Positions 1 to 7,117 of a stretch of 40,706 nucleotides of DNA are shown one piece after another. Where the stretch lies: contig CASFKY010000066.1 of the NCBI GenBank assembly GCA_949295465.1, positions 1 through 40,706 on the forward strand, written 5' to 3'. The translations under genes were made by a program, and so were the position numbers. The notes under the pieces were generated by a model. That model worked only from the letters and a program-made list of their open reading frames with translations. It was not told where the DNA came from and did not search any database. This DNA is from an uncultured Oscillospiraceae bacterium (GTDB taxonomy: Bacteria; Bacillota; Clostridia; Oscillospirales; Ruminococcaceae). The stretch's first letter is position 1. Each line of letters opens with the position of its first letter.

Positions 1-126
1 GATATAGGCTGTATATTGTTAACGCCCATTAGGAAGAGGGTGATATTATATTCATCAAACTCCACTTACGGAGAGATCACAAGTTAGTGTTATAAAACGA
101 TGAAGCAGTTGTAACTTCCACCGGAA

Positions 127-303
127 TTACTTGTTTACATAAATATACGTATATGTGGGTTTGATGGCATCTTTGGGAATCAGATAATTTGTACCCACTT
201 TGAGCACCCCTTTTATACGACCGTTTTTGCAATGATTCTGGACTTGACGAACCGAAATATTCCACAGCTCTGCCGCTTCTTTAGTCGTCATAAAATTGTC
301 CAT
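127..303 (-). CDS. Small helix-turn-helix DNA-binding protein (excisionase/MerR-like)
   Basis: Encodes 58 residues, beginning MDNFMTTKEAAELWNIS. The segment TTKEAAELWNISVRQVQNHC is a typical excisionase/MerR-type helix-turn-helix, followed by a wing ending in NYLIPKDAIKP. Such tiny proteins are common in integrative elements of Clostridia, where they act as recombination directionality factors or small regulators; which applies here is not visible. The ATG at 303 follows a strong GGAGGGG ribosome site and a promoter at 346-374. It is the same broad family as the N-terminus of the gene at 40081, so an element at each end of the window carries one. The gene reads out of the window's left edge and is likely part of the element bounded by the attachment-like site at 674-718. 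Confidence 0.75.
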   Translation of the reverse strand: MDNFMTTKEAAELWNISVRQVQNHCKNGRIKGVLKVGTNYLIPKDAIKPTYTYIYVNK

Positions 304-345
304 TATAGTCCCCTCCGAATTCTTTGTGTATAAATACTCGATAAT

Positions 346-374
346 ATTATATATTCGTTCAAGCGAAATTACAA
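346..374 (-). promoter_or_regulatory. Sigma-A-type promoter of the small HTH gene
   Basis: Minus strand: -35 TTGTAA, 17-bp spacer, -10 TATAAT. It lies about 45 bp upstream of the ATG at 303 and is followed by the GGAGGGG ribosome site. Confidence 0.55.
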
Positions 375-554
375 TGCGTTTATACGAAGTCTTTGAATTT
401 TTGTCGACCTTTGTTTGTAGGAAAAAGGCATTGAGTAAAAAATCTCAACGCCTCAATTCTTTATTCGAGTTCGCTGTTCCGTCTGCTCTCACGATCATTG
501 GATGCTGTCGGGCCAAGAGACCAGCCGTGACCACCATTTGACCACCACGCATGC

Positions 555-597
555 AAAAGCCCGCGAAGCCAGTGTTGAAAAGGCTTCGCGGGCTTTT
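555..597. terminator. Bidirectional rho-independent terminator
   Basis: A 16-bp perfect stem, AAAAGCCCGCGAAGCC against GGCTTCGCGGGCTTTT, with an 11-base loop. A and T runs on the two sides allow termination in both directions. It lies between the small HTH gene and the tRNA-like end. Confidence 0.8.
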
Positions 598-673
598 AAT
601 ATAAGTTTTCTTATTTGTGCACAACCGACGAAAAACGGCTTGAAATCGCGGTTTGGCGTTGTGTGTCTGGGAA

Positions 674-718
674 CTCCGACTCCAAAGGCCAGAGGTTCGA
701 ATCCCCCCGGCCGCACCA
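674..718 (+). other. tRNA 3'-half-like sequence; probable attachment site
   Basis: Reads like the 3' half of a tRNA ending in CCA: an anticodon-loop-like CTCCGAC (would be Arg-CCG), TCCAA, a T-loop GGTTCGAATCC, an acceptor half CGGCCGC and ACCA. The upstream bases do not supply the matching 5' half (no GCGGCCG about 76 bases back), and the T-stem pairs poorly (AGAGG against CCCCC). It is therefore not a complete tRNA gene. Elements that integrate at the 3' end of a tRNA leave such a partial copy at one junction. The strong terminator right after it (727-762) could be the chromosomal tRNA terminator. Attachment-site identity is inference. Confidence 0.55.
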
Positions 719-726
719 TTGTAGAC

Positions 727-762
727 AAAACCTGCGTGTAACGATAGTTATACGCAGGTTTT
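727..762 (+). terminator. Terminator after the tRNA-like end
   Basis: AAAACCTGCGT and GTAAC pair with GTTAT and ACGCAGGTTTT around a GATA loop, with one mismatch. It is placed as expected for a tRNA terminator. Confidence 0.7.
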
Positions 763-904
763 GCTCTTGTTTGGTGAAATTGTATAAAAAATTAAAGCTT
801 ATAATTGGCTATAATTACATATTATAAGTATCGGTAAGCAGATTTGAGGAGATTCGCTCTCTCTTAAACCTGCTTTTGTTTATGTTTTAGAAAGTGAGGT
901 AACT

Positions 905-1255
905 ATGAAACTTCCATATGGCTATGTTTTGATTGGCGGGGAAATCGTGGTGCATGAAGAAAAGGCGGATGTTATCCGTGGCATTTTTGATGATTATCTT
1001 GCCGAAGCCAGTTTAGGCAAGATCGTTGATCTGTTTTTCAAAAGAGGAGTAGTTTCTCCGACTGGGAAAGCAAAATGGACGAGGGCGGCCGTGGATAAAC
1101 TTCTGGCGAACAAAAAATATATCCCCCTGGTTGGTATTAAGGTATACATGAACGCTCAGTTTGAGAAGGTCCAGCGCTGCAACGTAGACTATGATAAGGC
1201 TGGGCATCCACGAAAGGCAGTCAGGTATCAGTCTCCCGTTTTTGATACGAAATGA
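905..1255 (+). CDS. Stand-alone recombinase-domain protein (serine recombinase family, no catalytic domain)
   Basis: 116 residues matching the 'Recombinase' domain (PF07508 type) that follows the catalytic resolvase domain in large serine recombinases. Visible signatures are LPYGYV near the start, the helix ASLGKIVDLFFKRG, SPTGKAKWTRAAVDKLLANKKY and CNVDYDKAGHPRK. The catalytic resolvase domain with its serine is absent, and no piece of it is visible upstream. Small proteins of this type occur alone in gut Clostridia, so it may be an intact gene rather than a fragment. A ribosome site (GTGAGG) precedes the ATG at 905. It lies in the AT-rich mobile-remnant zone, just before a KilA-N gene. Confidence 0.7.
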   Translation: MKLPYGYVLIGGEIVVHEEKADVIRGIFDDYLAEASLGKIVDLFFKRGVVSPTGKAKWTRAAVDKLLANKKYIPLVGIKVYMNAQFEKVQRCNVDYDKAGHPRKAVRYQSPVFDTK

Positions 1256-1308
1256 GACTATACAGAACCCATTTCTCTTGTTATGCTGGTAAAAAAGGAG
1301 AGTGGGCA

Positions 1309-1878
1309 ATGAACGAGAATGAACTACGTGAGCGTTACATACGCTTGGCATTTCAATATGAGTCTGCCATTGATGCTCTTCTGATAAAGGGATTGGTCGA
1401 TATAGAAGCGGCCAGTGCCGCAAAAGAGAGATTCTATGATACACTGAATGAGGAAAAACTGAGGACCACACAAAAAATCAAAGACTATCATGAGACCATC
1501 AGCCTGTATATGAGGATGCTGGCCTATAATGGTATGGTCTCGCTGACAGAAATGGCCAGGCAGTATTCTGATGGGTCTCCGGGATATGTGATCCAAAGCT
1601 GGATGCGCAGTCGTAATACATTGGAGTTTCTCCGGCAATGGGAAAATAACATGAATGAAGGGTTTGATGATAGTGCCTGTGAGAAATTGATCCATCAGGG
1701 ACATACGACATCGCTGACCATTACGACATTTTTGTGGATTCGAAGGACTCATGCAGTTGGGATACACGTAAAGCAAGGTAAAGGTGGAGGAGTGAGTGCT
1801 TATCCTGAGATTGCCGCAGATTTCCATCTATGGATAGATCCGAAGGTTCGGTTAGCAATTGTTAGGAAACATATGTAA
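1309..1878 (+). CDS. KilA-N domain protein
   Basis: 189 residues. After a helical N-terminal region of about 70 residues comes the KilA-N DNA-binding domain: GMVSLTEMARQYSDGSPGY, VIQSWMRSRNTLEFL, TTFLWIRRTHAVGI, KQGKGGGVSAYPEIA and FHLWIDPKVRLAIVRKHM. KilA-N proteins are found in phages and mobile elements. Family members usually continue beyond the last motif; this one stops right there, so it may be C-terminally shortened. The ATG at 1309 was chosen over an earlier in-frame TG start because AAAAAAGGAG lies 8 bp upstream. The role in the element is unknown. Confidence 0.75.
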   Translation: MNENELRERYIRLAFQYESAIDALLIKGLVDIEAASAAKERFYDTLNEEKLRTTQKIKDYHETISLYMRMLAYNGMVSLTEMARQYSDGSPGYVIQSWMRSRNTLEFLRQWENNMNEGFDDSACEKLIHQGHTTSLTITTFLWIRRTHAVGIHVKQGKGGGVSAYPEIAADFHLWIDPKVRLAIVRKHM

Positions 1879-1907
1879 AACAGAAATTGATTAAAGTGCA
1901 TGATTGA

Positions 1908-2033
1908 ATGGAGAGCGGTACGTTTCAAAACAATTTGTTCCCGCTACCTGCTTATGCCTATGGGTACGATTTACTTCTTCCCCAAAGTGAGCTTTTCGTA
2001 AGCAGTAAATATATGATTGTTCGCTATGCATAG
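1908..2033 (+). CDS. Possible 41-residue protein or gene fragment
   Basis: An open frame of 41 codons containing PAYAYGYDLLLPQSELFVSSK, read here as two blocks, YAYGYDLLL and PQSELFVSS. It lies between the KilA-N gene and the TGA-split ORF. The composition looks protein-like but I recognise no family and the ribosome site is poor. It may be the tail of a decayed gene. Confidence 0.25.
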   Translation: MESGTFQNNLFPLPAYAYGYDLLLPQSELFVSSKYMIVRYA

Positions 2034-2058
2034 CCACAGGGCTACTGAGGTGTGAAAT

Positions 2059-2364
2059 ATGGATAATATCTCTGAATTAGAACGGCTTACTTCCATTCGC
2101 ATTATACAGGAAGACACTGAGACAATTTTCGCGCTACTATCAAGTGAACAAGATAGTATCTTTGCAATGGAGATTATTCCGTATTATGTTTTGTTTGTGC
2201 AATCGTGTCAAGAGTATACGGGTAAAAACTTCCCTCCGAAAAAATTGCATTGAGTATTTAAAGATATCCGTAACCATATTAAGTTTTATGCCGAACAATT
2301 AAAGAATAGAAAACGGGCTGGAAATACAAGGTTGAATTTTTTAAGGTTTCAAGAACAGTCTTAA
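2059..2364 (+). pseudogene. Small ORF interrupted by an in-frame TGA
   Basis: An ATG at 2059 behind GAGGTG opens a 64-codon frame ending with TGA at 2251-2253. The same frame then stays open for 36 more codons (VFKDIRNHIKFYAEQLKN and on) to TAA at 2362-2364. Both halves look like one charged, helical protein of about 101 residues, so the TGA is best read as a nonsense mutation in a small accessory gene of the mobile remnant. I recognise no family. No selenocysteine hairpin was apparent, and recoding is not claimed. Confidence 0.45.
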
Positions 2365-2396
2365 TGAACATTTTATTTCCACAGTCCCGTTCAAGA

Positions 2397-2437
2397 GAAA
2401 AATACCCCGATCTGGCAAAACCGAGATCGGGGTATTT
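2397..2437 (-). terminator. Terminator of the symporter/GGT operon
   Basis: A 14-bp perfect stem, AAATACCCCGATCT against AGATCGGGGTATTT, with a 10-base loop. On the minus strand it is followed by ATTTTTCTC. It lies 50 bases past the end of the GGT gene and may also stop rightward transcription. Confidence 0.75.
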
Positions 2438-2486
2438 CAGATATTATTTTAGGAAAGACGTCAATTGCTCCCAATGTGTCCATCCA

Positions 2487-4193
2487 TTATTCATAAAGAT
2501 AACCATAAAATGCTTTTCCGCCAGACTTAGTCAGCACTCCTCCTACGCCGTCGATGCGGGATGGATCGCAGACATATAGCTCCCCATCGTGTTTTTCCAC
2601 GCCGTTAGGACATTCAGTAAGTACCTCACCGGGGGTACATAGCTGCAGGTGATGGCCCCGCGTCTCCAACATCTTCATGGTATCGGGCGAGATGCCGTAC
2701 TCCAGCTCTAAGCCCTGTACTTTAGTCAGACAGTTGATAAAAGGAGAACGGACTGCATAATCCATGCGCATGTCATGATCAACGACATTGATGATCATCT
2801 GCAGCACCTGGGTAATAATGCGCGGCCCACCGGCCGCCCCGCAGGCGATAACTGGGTCACCATTTTTCAGTACAATGGTAGGAGTCATACTGGACAGGGG
2901 TGTGGCGCCTGGACGGACGATATTGGCGGTTCCGCTGTAGGCCATTCCCATGGAGGTGCGCACGCCTGTCTTGCCGCTGAAATCACACATCATATCATTG
3001 AGGCAGAAGCCACGGCCCGGTACCACCACGCCGCTGCCCCACCAGTTACCGATGGTCTGAGTCAGTGCTACTGCGTTTCCAAACTTGTCGATACAGCTGG
3101 AGTTTAGGGTATTGGAAGCGCACTCTTTCTCCAGAGCCTCCACAGCGCTGCTAGGGGAGAACTCTTGGGCCTTCTCCATATCAATTTTAGCGGCCAGCTC
3201 TTTGGCGTACTCCTTGGAAGTCAGCAGTCCCACCTTGACATTGACGAAGTCGGGGTCGCCCATGGCAATAGAACGGTCGGCGTACATCAGCTTCATGGTC
3301 TCGGCCACCACATGGATGTAGTCGGCGGAGTGATAGCCCAACTTATCCAGATCAAAGTTCTCTAGAATATTCAACGCCTGGATCAGGTGGGTGCCGCCGG
3401 AGGAGGGCGGGCAGATGGAGGCGATGTCGTATCCTCGGTAAGTGCCCCGGACGCAAGGGCGTTCCTTAACATAGGAGTTTCTGATATCCTCTTTGGTGTA
3501 TACTCCGCCGTATCGATTAATGATGGACACAATTTCATCGGCTATTGGACCATTATAGAACCAATCTACCCCGTTTTTTACTACGCCATCAATGGTATCA
3601 GCCATGTCGCGGTTGGTGACCAAGTCGCCGAACTCGGGGGCTTTCCCACCGGGCAAAAACGTGGAGGCGAATGCCTCAAAGTGTGTCCTGTCGTACTCTG
3701 CTTCCTCGCTCAGACAGACATTGTGATAAGTGGCGCCTACGCGGAAGCCATCCCGGCCAAGACGGATGGCAGGGGCGGCCACCTGCTCCCAGGTCATGGT
3801 ACCGAACTCCCGAAGCAGCTTCTCAAGGCCCCGCAGGTAACCCGGAGTGACAATGGACAGGCCGCCAAAAGCCTGCTTCTCCAAATTCAGGTCCCCGTTT
3901 TCATCCAGGAACATATCCCGGTGGGCCTTAGCAGGAGCGACGCCCCGGGCGTCATAGGTGTGGACCTGGCCGCTAGCCTTGTCATAGTAGGTGACAAAGC
4001 AGCCGCCGCCCAATCCGGCATGGAAAGGCTCCACAACACAGGCCACCAGGCCCGCCGCCACAACGGCGTCCGCAGCGTTTCCGCCGGCCTTCAGCATCTC
4101 CAGACCAGCCTGTGCGCCGTAGGGGTTGGAGGTGCTTACGGCACCGTTGGGGCCATACACATGGGGCCGCTTGGTATTGTATAGAATAGGCAT
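2487..4193 (-). CDS. Gamma-glutamyltransferase-family Ntn-hydrolase
   Basis: 568 residues, covering both subunits of the gamma-glutamyltransferase family, which self-cleaves before a catalytic threonine. The small subunit should begin at Thr362, in SNTLNSSCIDKFGNA. The nucleophile aligns, but the usual TTHYS is TLNSS. PLSSM (oxyanion serines) and CGAAGGPRI are kept, and CDF keeps the aspartate of the gamma-glutamyl site. The asparagine of the TLN motif is glycine here, and the glutamine of the NNQMDDF motif is methionine. There is no signal peptide, unlike secreted GGTs, so it is probably cytoplasmic. Together these point to a substrate other than glutathione; an amidohydrolase or acylase such as oxamate amidohydrolase is an alternative. 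The gene starts 27 bases after the symporter gene, with AAGGAGAAC before the ATG, so the two are co-transcribed and the symporter may import the substrate. Confidence 0.85.
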   Translation of the reverse strand: MPILYNTKRPHVYGPNGAVSTSNPYGAQAGLEMLKAGGNAADAVVAAGLVACVVEPFHAGLGGGCFVTYYDKASGQVHTYDARGVAPAKAHRDMFLDENGDLNLEKQAFGGLSIVTPGYLRGLEKLLREFGTMTWEQVAAPAIRLGRDGFRVGATYHNVCLSEEAEYDRTHFEAFASTFLPGGKAPEFGDLVTNRDMADTIDGVVKNGVDWFYNGPIADEIVSIINRYGGVYTKEDIRNSYVKERPCVRGTYRGYDIASICPPSSGGTHLIQALNILENFDLDKLGYHSADYIHVVAETMKLMYADRSIAMGDPDFVNVKVGLLTSKEYAKELAAKIDMEKAQEFSPSSAVEALEKECASNTLNSSCIDKFGNAVALTQTIGNWWGSGVVVPGRGFCLNDMMCDFSGKTGVRTSMGMAYSGTANIVRPGATPLSSMTPTIVLKNGDPVIACGAAGGPRIITQVLQMIINVVDHDMRMDYAVRSPFINCLTKVQGLELEYGISPDTMKMLETRGHHLQLCTPGEVLTECPNGVEKHDGELYVCDPSRIDGVGGVLTKSGGKAFYGYLYE

Positions 4194-4220
4194 ATTATGT
4201 TCTCCTTTCCAGCAGATCGA

Positions 4221-5606
4221 TTACTCTTTTTGCACGGGGGCAGCGGCAGGCTTGGACATAAGAGTGGCAATAATACCCACGCCCCAGGTGACCACCGCCA
4301 CGGGGTAGGTGGGCGACAGCACGTCCACCAGTCCGGTAGCCACCCAGATAATGGCGCAGCCGATGCCGGCCAGATGGCTGGCCATGGCCGCCTGCTTGGT
4401 GACCCGGTCCCAGAATACGCCGCCGATCAGGGAGAAAGAGATGGGCACCAGTACGCAAAAGCCCAGGTTGACAAACAGGGCGGTTATGTTGTCGGTGGGG
4501 ATCATCAGGGAGGGAACGATGGTAATGAGGGCGTAGATGTAGGTGCTGTAGCGGTCCACCTTCAGCAGGGTCTTGTCACTGGTGTTGGGCTTCAGGTCCA
4601 CCCAAAGATAGTGAACAAATAGACTCACGCCCATGAACATGCCGGCCAGGGTAGCGGCGATGATCATAAAGGTCAGGGCCAGCGTGATGCCAGCAAAAAT
4701 GGTGCTGGAATAGGCCTGGATGGCCCAGGCGTAGGCGGTGGTGCCGTCGCCCAGGGAATCGCCGGCGCCCACCCGGGCGATCATGCCAACAAAAGCAGTG
4801 AAGATACAGATAGGAGCGGAGAGTGCCCAGCCGATCCACAGGCCCCGGCGGGCGTTCTTTACATCTTTGGCGGCCAGCATGGGCTGCATAAAGGACTGGA
4901 AACCGAAGTAGGTGAAGACGTTGCCGAAGGCATAGGCTAGGATATCGGTGGTCTTCATCTGGAAGGGATCGGAGTAGGAAGCGGGCAGGGCGTCCAGAAC
5001 GCCGGAGATGCCGCCCAGCTGGCCGGTGGCCACAAAGATGAAGACGATCAGAACCGCATAGGTTCCCAGACAGACGATCTTGCCCACCGTGTTAGCACCC
5101 TTCATACCGGCGTACCCAGTGTACATGACACACAGGAACAGGGCGATCAGGGCCACCACATTGTAGCTCAGCTGAGGGACCACGATCTGCAGCACACCCA
5201 CGCATGTCTGCAGTTGGATGGGAACGTAGAGCACCGCGTAGACAAGATAAATGATCACATAGATTCGGGCGTTGATTTTTCCGTAGCGCATACCCAGATA
5301 TTGGGTCAAAGAGACGCCGGGCATCTTTTTATACAGGGCTTTGACGCAAGCGATCATCACAAAGAAGTAGCAGCAGCCGGATACCGAGTACCAGGCGCCG
5401 GCGATACCCATGTTGTAGCCGTTCTGCGCAGCACCGATCATGGACATACCACCGATCTGGACTGCGGCCAGCATGCAGCCTACGCCAATGGCACCGTAAG
5501 AGCGGTCCGCACCGGTGAACTGGCGGGAGCTCTCTAACGCGCGGCCCGCCCACATGCCGGCGATCATGATGGCGATCAGTGCAATTGCCCAGGAGATGAT
5601 AAGCAT
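4221..5606 (-). CDS. Sodium:solute symporter (SSS family)
   Basis: 461 residues, almost entirely membrane segments (about 13), with the SSS-family features of an N-terminal helix, GADRSYGAIGVGCMLAA, an early helix IGGMSMIGAAQNGYNMG and YFGFQSFMQPMLAAKD. Proteins of this family couple uptake of a small organic solute to sodium. The substrate cannot be read from the sequence; its partner is a GGT-family hydrolase and its likely regulator is the divergent AraC protein. The ATG at 5606 follows GGGAGGAATTAAAC. First gene of a two-gene operon ending at the terminator at 2397. Confidence 0.88.
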   Translation of the reverse strand: MLIISWAIALIAIMIAGMWAGRALESSRQFTGADRSYGAIGVGCMLAAVQIGGMSMIGAAQNGYNMGIAGAWYSVSGCCYFFVMIACVKALYKKMPGVSLTQYLGMRYGKINARIYVIIYLVYAVLYVPIQLQTCVGVLQIVVPQLSYNVVALIALFLCVMYTGYAGMKGANTVGKIVCLGTYAVLIVFIFVATGQLGGISGVLDALPASYSDPFQMKTTDILAYAFGNVFTYFGFQSFMQPMLAAKDVKNARRGLWIGWALSAPICIFTAFVGMIARVGAGDSLGDGTTAYAWAIQAYSSTIFAGITLALTFMIIAATLAGMFMGVSLFVHYLWVDLKPNTSDKTLLKVDRYSTYIYALITIVPSLMIPTDNITALFVNLGFCVLVPISFSLIGGVFWDRVTKQAAMASHLAGIGCAIIWVATGLVDVLSPTYPVAVVTWGVGIIATLMSKPAAAPVQKE

Positions 5607-5755
5607 AGTTTAATTCCTCCCCTAAACATCATTTGTTTTTTCGGTGACGGAGGCGCGGCGGCCATTCCGCACTCCCGCCACAGCTATCCACGAGGGATGC
5701 TTTTTTATCCTTCCTGTCGGACAGATACACAGAGGTTCCGGAACTGCTTAACCTC

Positions 5756-5784
5756 ATTATAAAAAAACGGCTTTGCCATTTCAT
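5756..5784 (-). promoter_or_regulatory. Promoter of the symporter/GGT operon
   Basis: Minus strand: -10 TATAAT (plus strand 5756-5761), 17-bp spacer, weak -35 ATGAAA. The weak -35 directly abuts the repeated sites at 5783-5818, the arrangement expected for an activator-dependent promoter. The leader from the start point to the symporter ATG would be about 140 bases. Confidence 0.5.
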
Positions 5785-5818
5785 TGTAAAAAGCGGAAAA
5801 GTTATTGTAAAAATCGGA
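5783..5818. promoter_or_regulatory. Two direct repeats, probable AraC-family operator
   Basis: ATTGTAAAAAGCGGA at 5783-5797 and ATTGTAAAAATCGGA at 5804-5818 are 14/15 identical and start 21 bases apart, two helical turns. AraC-family dimers bind such tandem half-sites. The proximal one touches the -35 region of the minus-strand operon promoter, and the pair sits between the two divergent genes. Confidence 0.6.
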
Positions 5819-5847
5819 ACATTTTGATGAATACTACAATTCGTTTG

Positions 5848-5876
5848 TTGAATTTTGCCTTATTTTTTGGTATATT
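5848..5876 (+). promoter_or_regulatory. Promoter of the AraC regulator gene
   Basis: -35 TTGAAT, 17-bp spacer, -10 TATATT preceded by TGG (extended -10), about 40 bp before the ATG at 5920. Confidence 0.5.
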
Positions 5877-5919
5877 TAACCTGTCAATGCAGGCGTTCTA
5901 TGCAGGGAGGAAATCCACT

Positions 5920-6741
5920 ATGCGCCCATATTTCCCATATGAGCTCTTTTCCTACCAGCCGTTCTGGGATGCGGAAATTAAGCATACCGCTCTGATAGGG
6001 CCGTCAGCACATCCTGCTGCCATGCTCCAGTTAGCCTCTTCCGATATCGGACTTTGGGACACTGTACCCGGTTTAGGCAATATGATACTTATCTTCGTTT
6101 TGGACCAGCATCGTCCTCAGGTGTTCTGTTCTGGACTCCATCTTTGTCGAAAGTTCAGTACTCCTCCTTCTGTGGTAGATCAAAGTGGAAGGCACCACTA
6201 TCTGATTTTGCGGCTTGTTCCTGGGGACTTCTCACGCCTCTTTCATGAGAACACTTCCCTGTTCAACGGACAGGACATCCCACTGGACGACGTTCTTCCC
6301 GGTACCCGTCTGGCAGAACGTATGCTGGATGCCAAAACCTTCGAGGCCCAGCGGGAGGTCGCATTTCAATTCCTTTACCAGTTGGAACAGAATCTGCCAC
6401 AGTCAAAGGACGAGATCGCAAAGGCTGCATATGATCTGATATATCACAGGCGGGGAAACATTTCCGTCTCAGAGCTCAGCCGGGAGCTGTGCTACAGCCC
6501 CCGGTATTTACAGGCAGTTATGCGGGAACGTATAGGTGTGGCTCCCAAAGAACAGTGCAAAAACGTCCGGATGCAGAATGCACTTCATTTACTTTCCGGC
6601 AACACGGGTGCAAGTGTGGAGCAGATCGCGCATGATCTTGGATATTATGATGCGGCCCATTTTGTCCACTCCTATACCGCCTTCATGGGTGAGTCGCCTA
6701 CCGACTTTCGTCGGGGACAAACTTGTTTTAGGCGTTTTTAA
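5920..6741 (+). CDS. AraC-family transcriptional regulator
   Basis: 273 residues. The N-terminal 160 or so form a ligand/dimer domain without a recognised name. The C-terminus carries the double HTH: ISVSELSRELCYSPRYLQAVMRE, read as two blocks ISVSELSREL and SPRYLQAVM, then VEQIAHDLGYYDAAHFVHSY with the family's closing motif GESPTDFRR. The ATG at 5920 was chosen because AGGGAGG lies 9 bases upstream; an earlier in-frame TTG has no such site. It is divergent from the symporter/GGT operon, with paired direct repeats between, so it probably activates that operon in response to the transported compound. That is inference from position. Confidence 0.85.
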   Translation: MRPYFPYELFSYQPFWDAEIKHTALIGPSAHPAAMLQLASSDIGLWDTVPGLGNMILIFVLDQHRPQVFCSGLHLCRKFSTPPSVVDQSGRHHYLILRLVPGDFSRLFHENTSLFNGQDIPLDDVLPGTRLAERMLDAKTFEAQREVAFQFLYQLEQNLPQSKDEIAKAAYDLIYHRRGNISVSELSRELCYSPRYLQAVMRERIGVAPKEQCKNVRMQNALHLLSGNTGASVEQIAHDLGYYDAAHFVHSYTAFMGESPTDFRRGQTCFRRF

Positions 6742-6802
6742 ATGACCCTACCTGATCTGAACAAAAAGATGTCCATTGTTCAGTTTGGGTGGGGTCATTT
6801 TA
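6740..6802 (+). terminator. Long hairpin after the AraC gene
   Basis: AAATGACCC...GGGTCATTT outer arms enclose an inner CTGAACAA...TTGTTCAG stem. It begins at the AraC stop codon and ends in TTTTAT. Confidence 0.6.
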
Positions 6803-6803
6803 T

Positions 6804-6842
6804 GCCAGAAACCATTGCGTTGCAATGGTTTCTGGCTTTTCT
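6804..6842 (+). terminator. Strong rho-independent terminator
   Basis: Perfect 15-bp stem GCCAGAAACCATTGC / GCAATGGTTTCTGGC with a 3-base loop, followed by TTTTCTATTT. Second of two tandem terminators after the AraC gene. Confidence 0.8.
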
Positions 6843-6981
6843 ATTTAGCGCACCCTATGTCACCCGCGAAATACAAATGGGGCAAAATCAAGACAAAAAA
6901 TATGTGGACAGTAGAATTTAAACTCCAAGTGAGACAAACCTCGCTCTCAAGAATTTTGCATCTTTTTTGTCAATACATGCC

Positions 6982-7015
6982 AAGAGCAGTACCCCCTGTG
7001 GGTGCTGCTCTTTTT
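6982..7015 (+). terminator. Rho-independent terminator
   Basis: AAGAGCAGTACCC pairs with GGGTGCTGCTCTT (one G-U) and is followed by TTTTTGTTTT on the plus strand. Confidence 0.65.
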
Positions 7016-7117
7016 GTTTTGCAGCGACCGTGGGCAAAACTCTCGCATCCGCCACAGCGCGCCGCTCTGGTCCGGCCACTTCTTTGTTCAGGTCGGGCTT
7101 TCCCCCGGCAAGGATTT

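Larger units (their letters stand above)
304..904. other. Gene-poor region with two strong hairpins and a tRNA-like end
   Basis: No convincing gene is visible over these 600 bases. The stretch holds the minus-strand promoter at 346-374, a small hairpin at 427-452 (GGCATTGAG against CTCAACGCC), the terminator at 555-597, the tRNA 3'-end-like sequence at 674-718 and the terminator at 727-762. Short open frames across 495-741 are by-products of the tRNA-like sequence. From 778 to 904 it is AT-rich with several TATAAT-like boxes and leads into the ribosome site (GTGAGGTAAC) of the recombinase-domain gene. Confidence 0.6.
6742..7117. other. Intergenic region with terminators and a possible transposase scrap
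   Basis: Between the AraC and NUDIX genes. It holds three hairpins (6740-6802, 6804-6842, 6982-7015). At 6878-6931 a plus-strand frame reads WGKIKTKNMWTVEFKLQV, which resembles the first residues of IS3-type OrfA transposases (xxKYTxEFKLQV). No inverted repeat or further transposase sequence follows, so this is at most a scrap. Nothing else is seen. Confidence 0.35.

Noticed and set aside
640-718. A complete tRNA gene ending at 718
   Set aside because: No 5' acceptor strand or D-arm is found at the right distance and the T-stem pairs poorly; only the 3' half is tRNA-like.
2251-2253. TGA read as selenocysteine
   Set aside because: No downstream selenocysteine hairpin was apparent, and the region is mobile debris.
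6878-6931. Insertion sequence of the IS3 family
   Set aside because: Only about 18 residues resemble an OrfA start; no inverted repeats, no OrfB, no target duplication seen.
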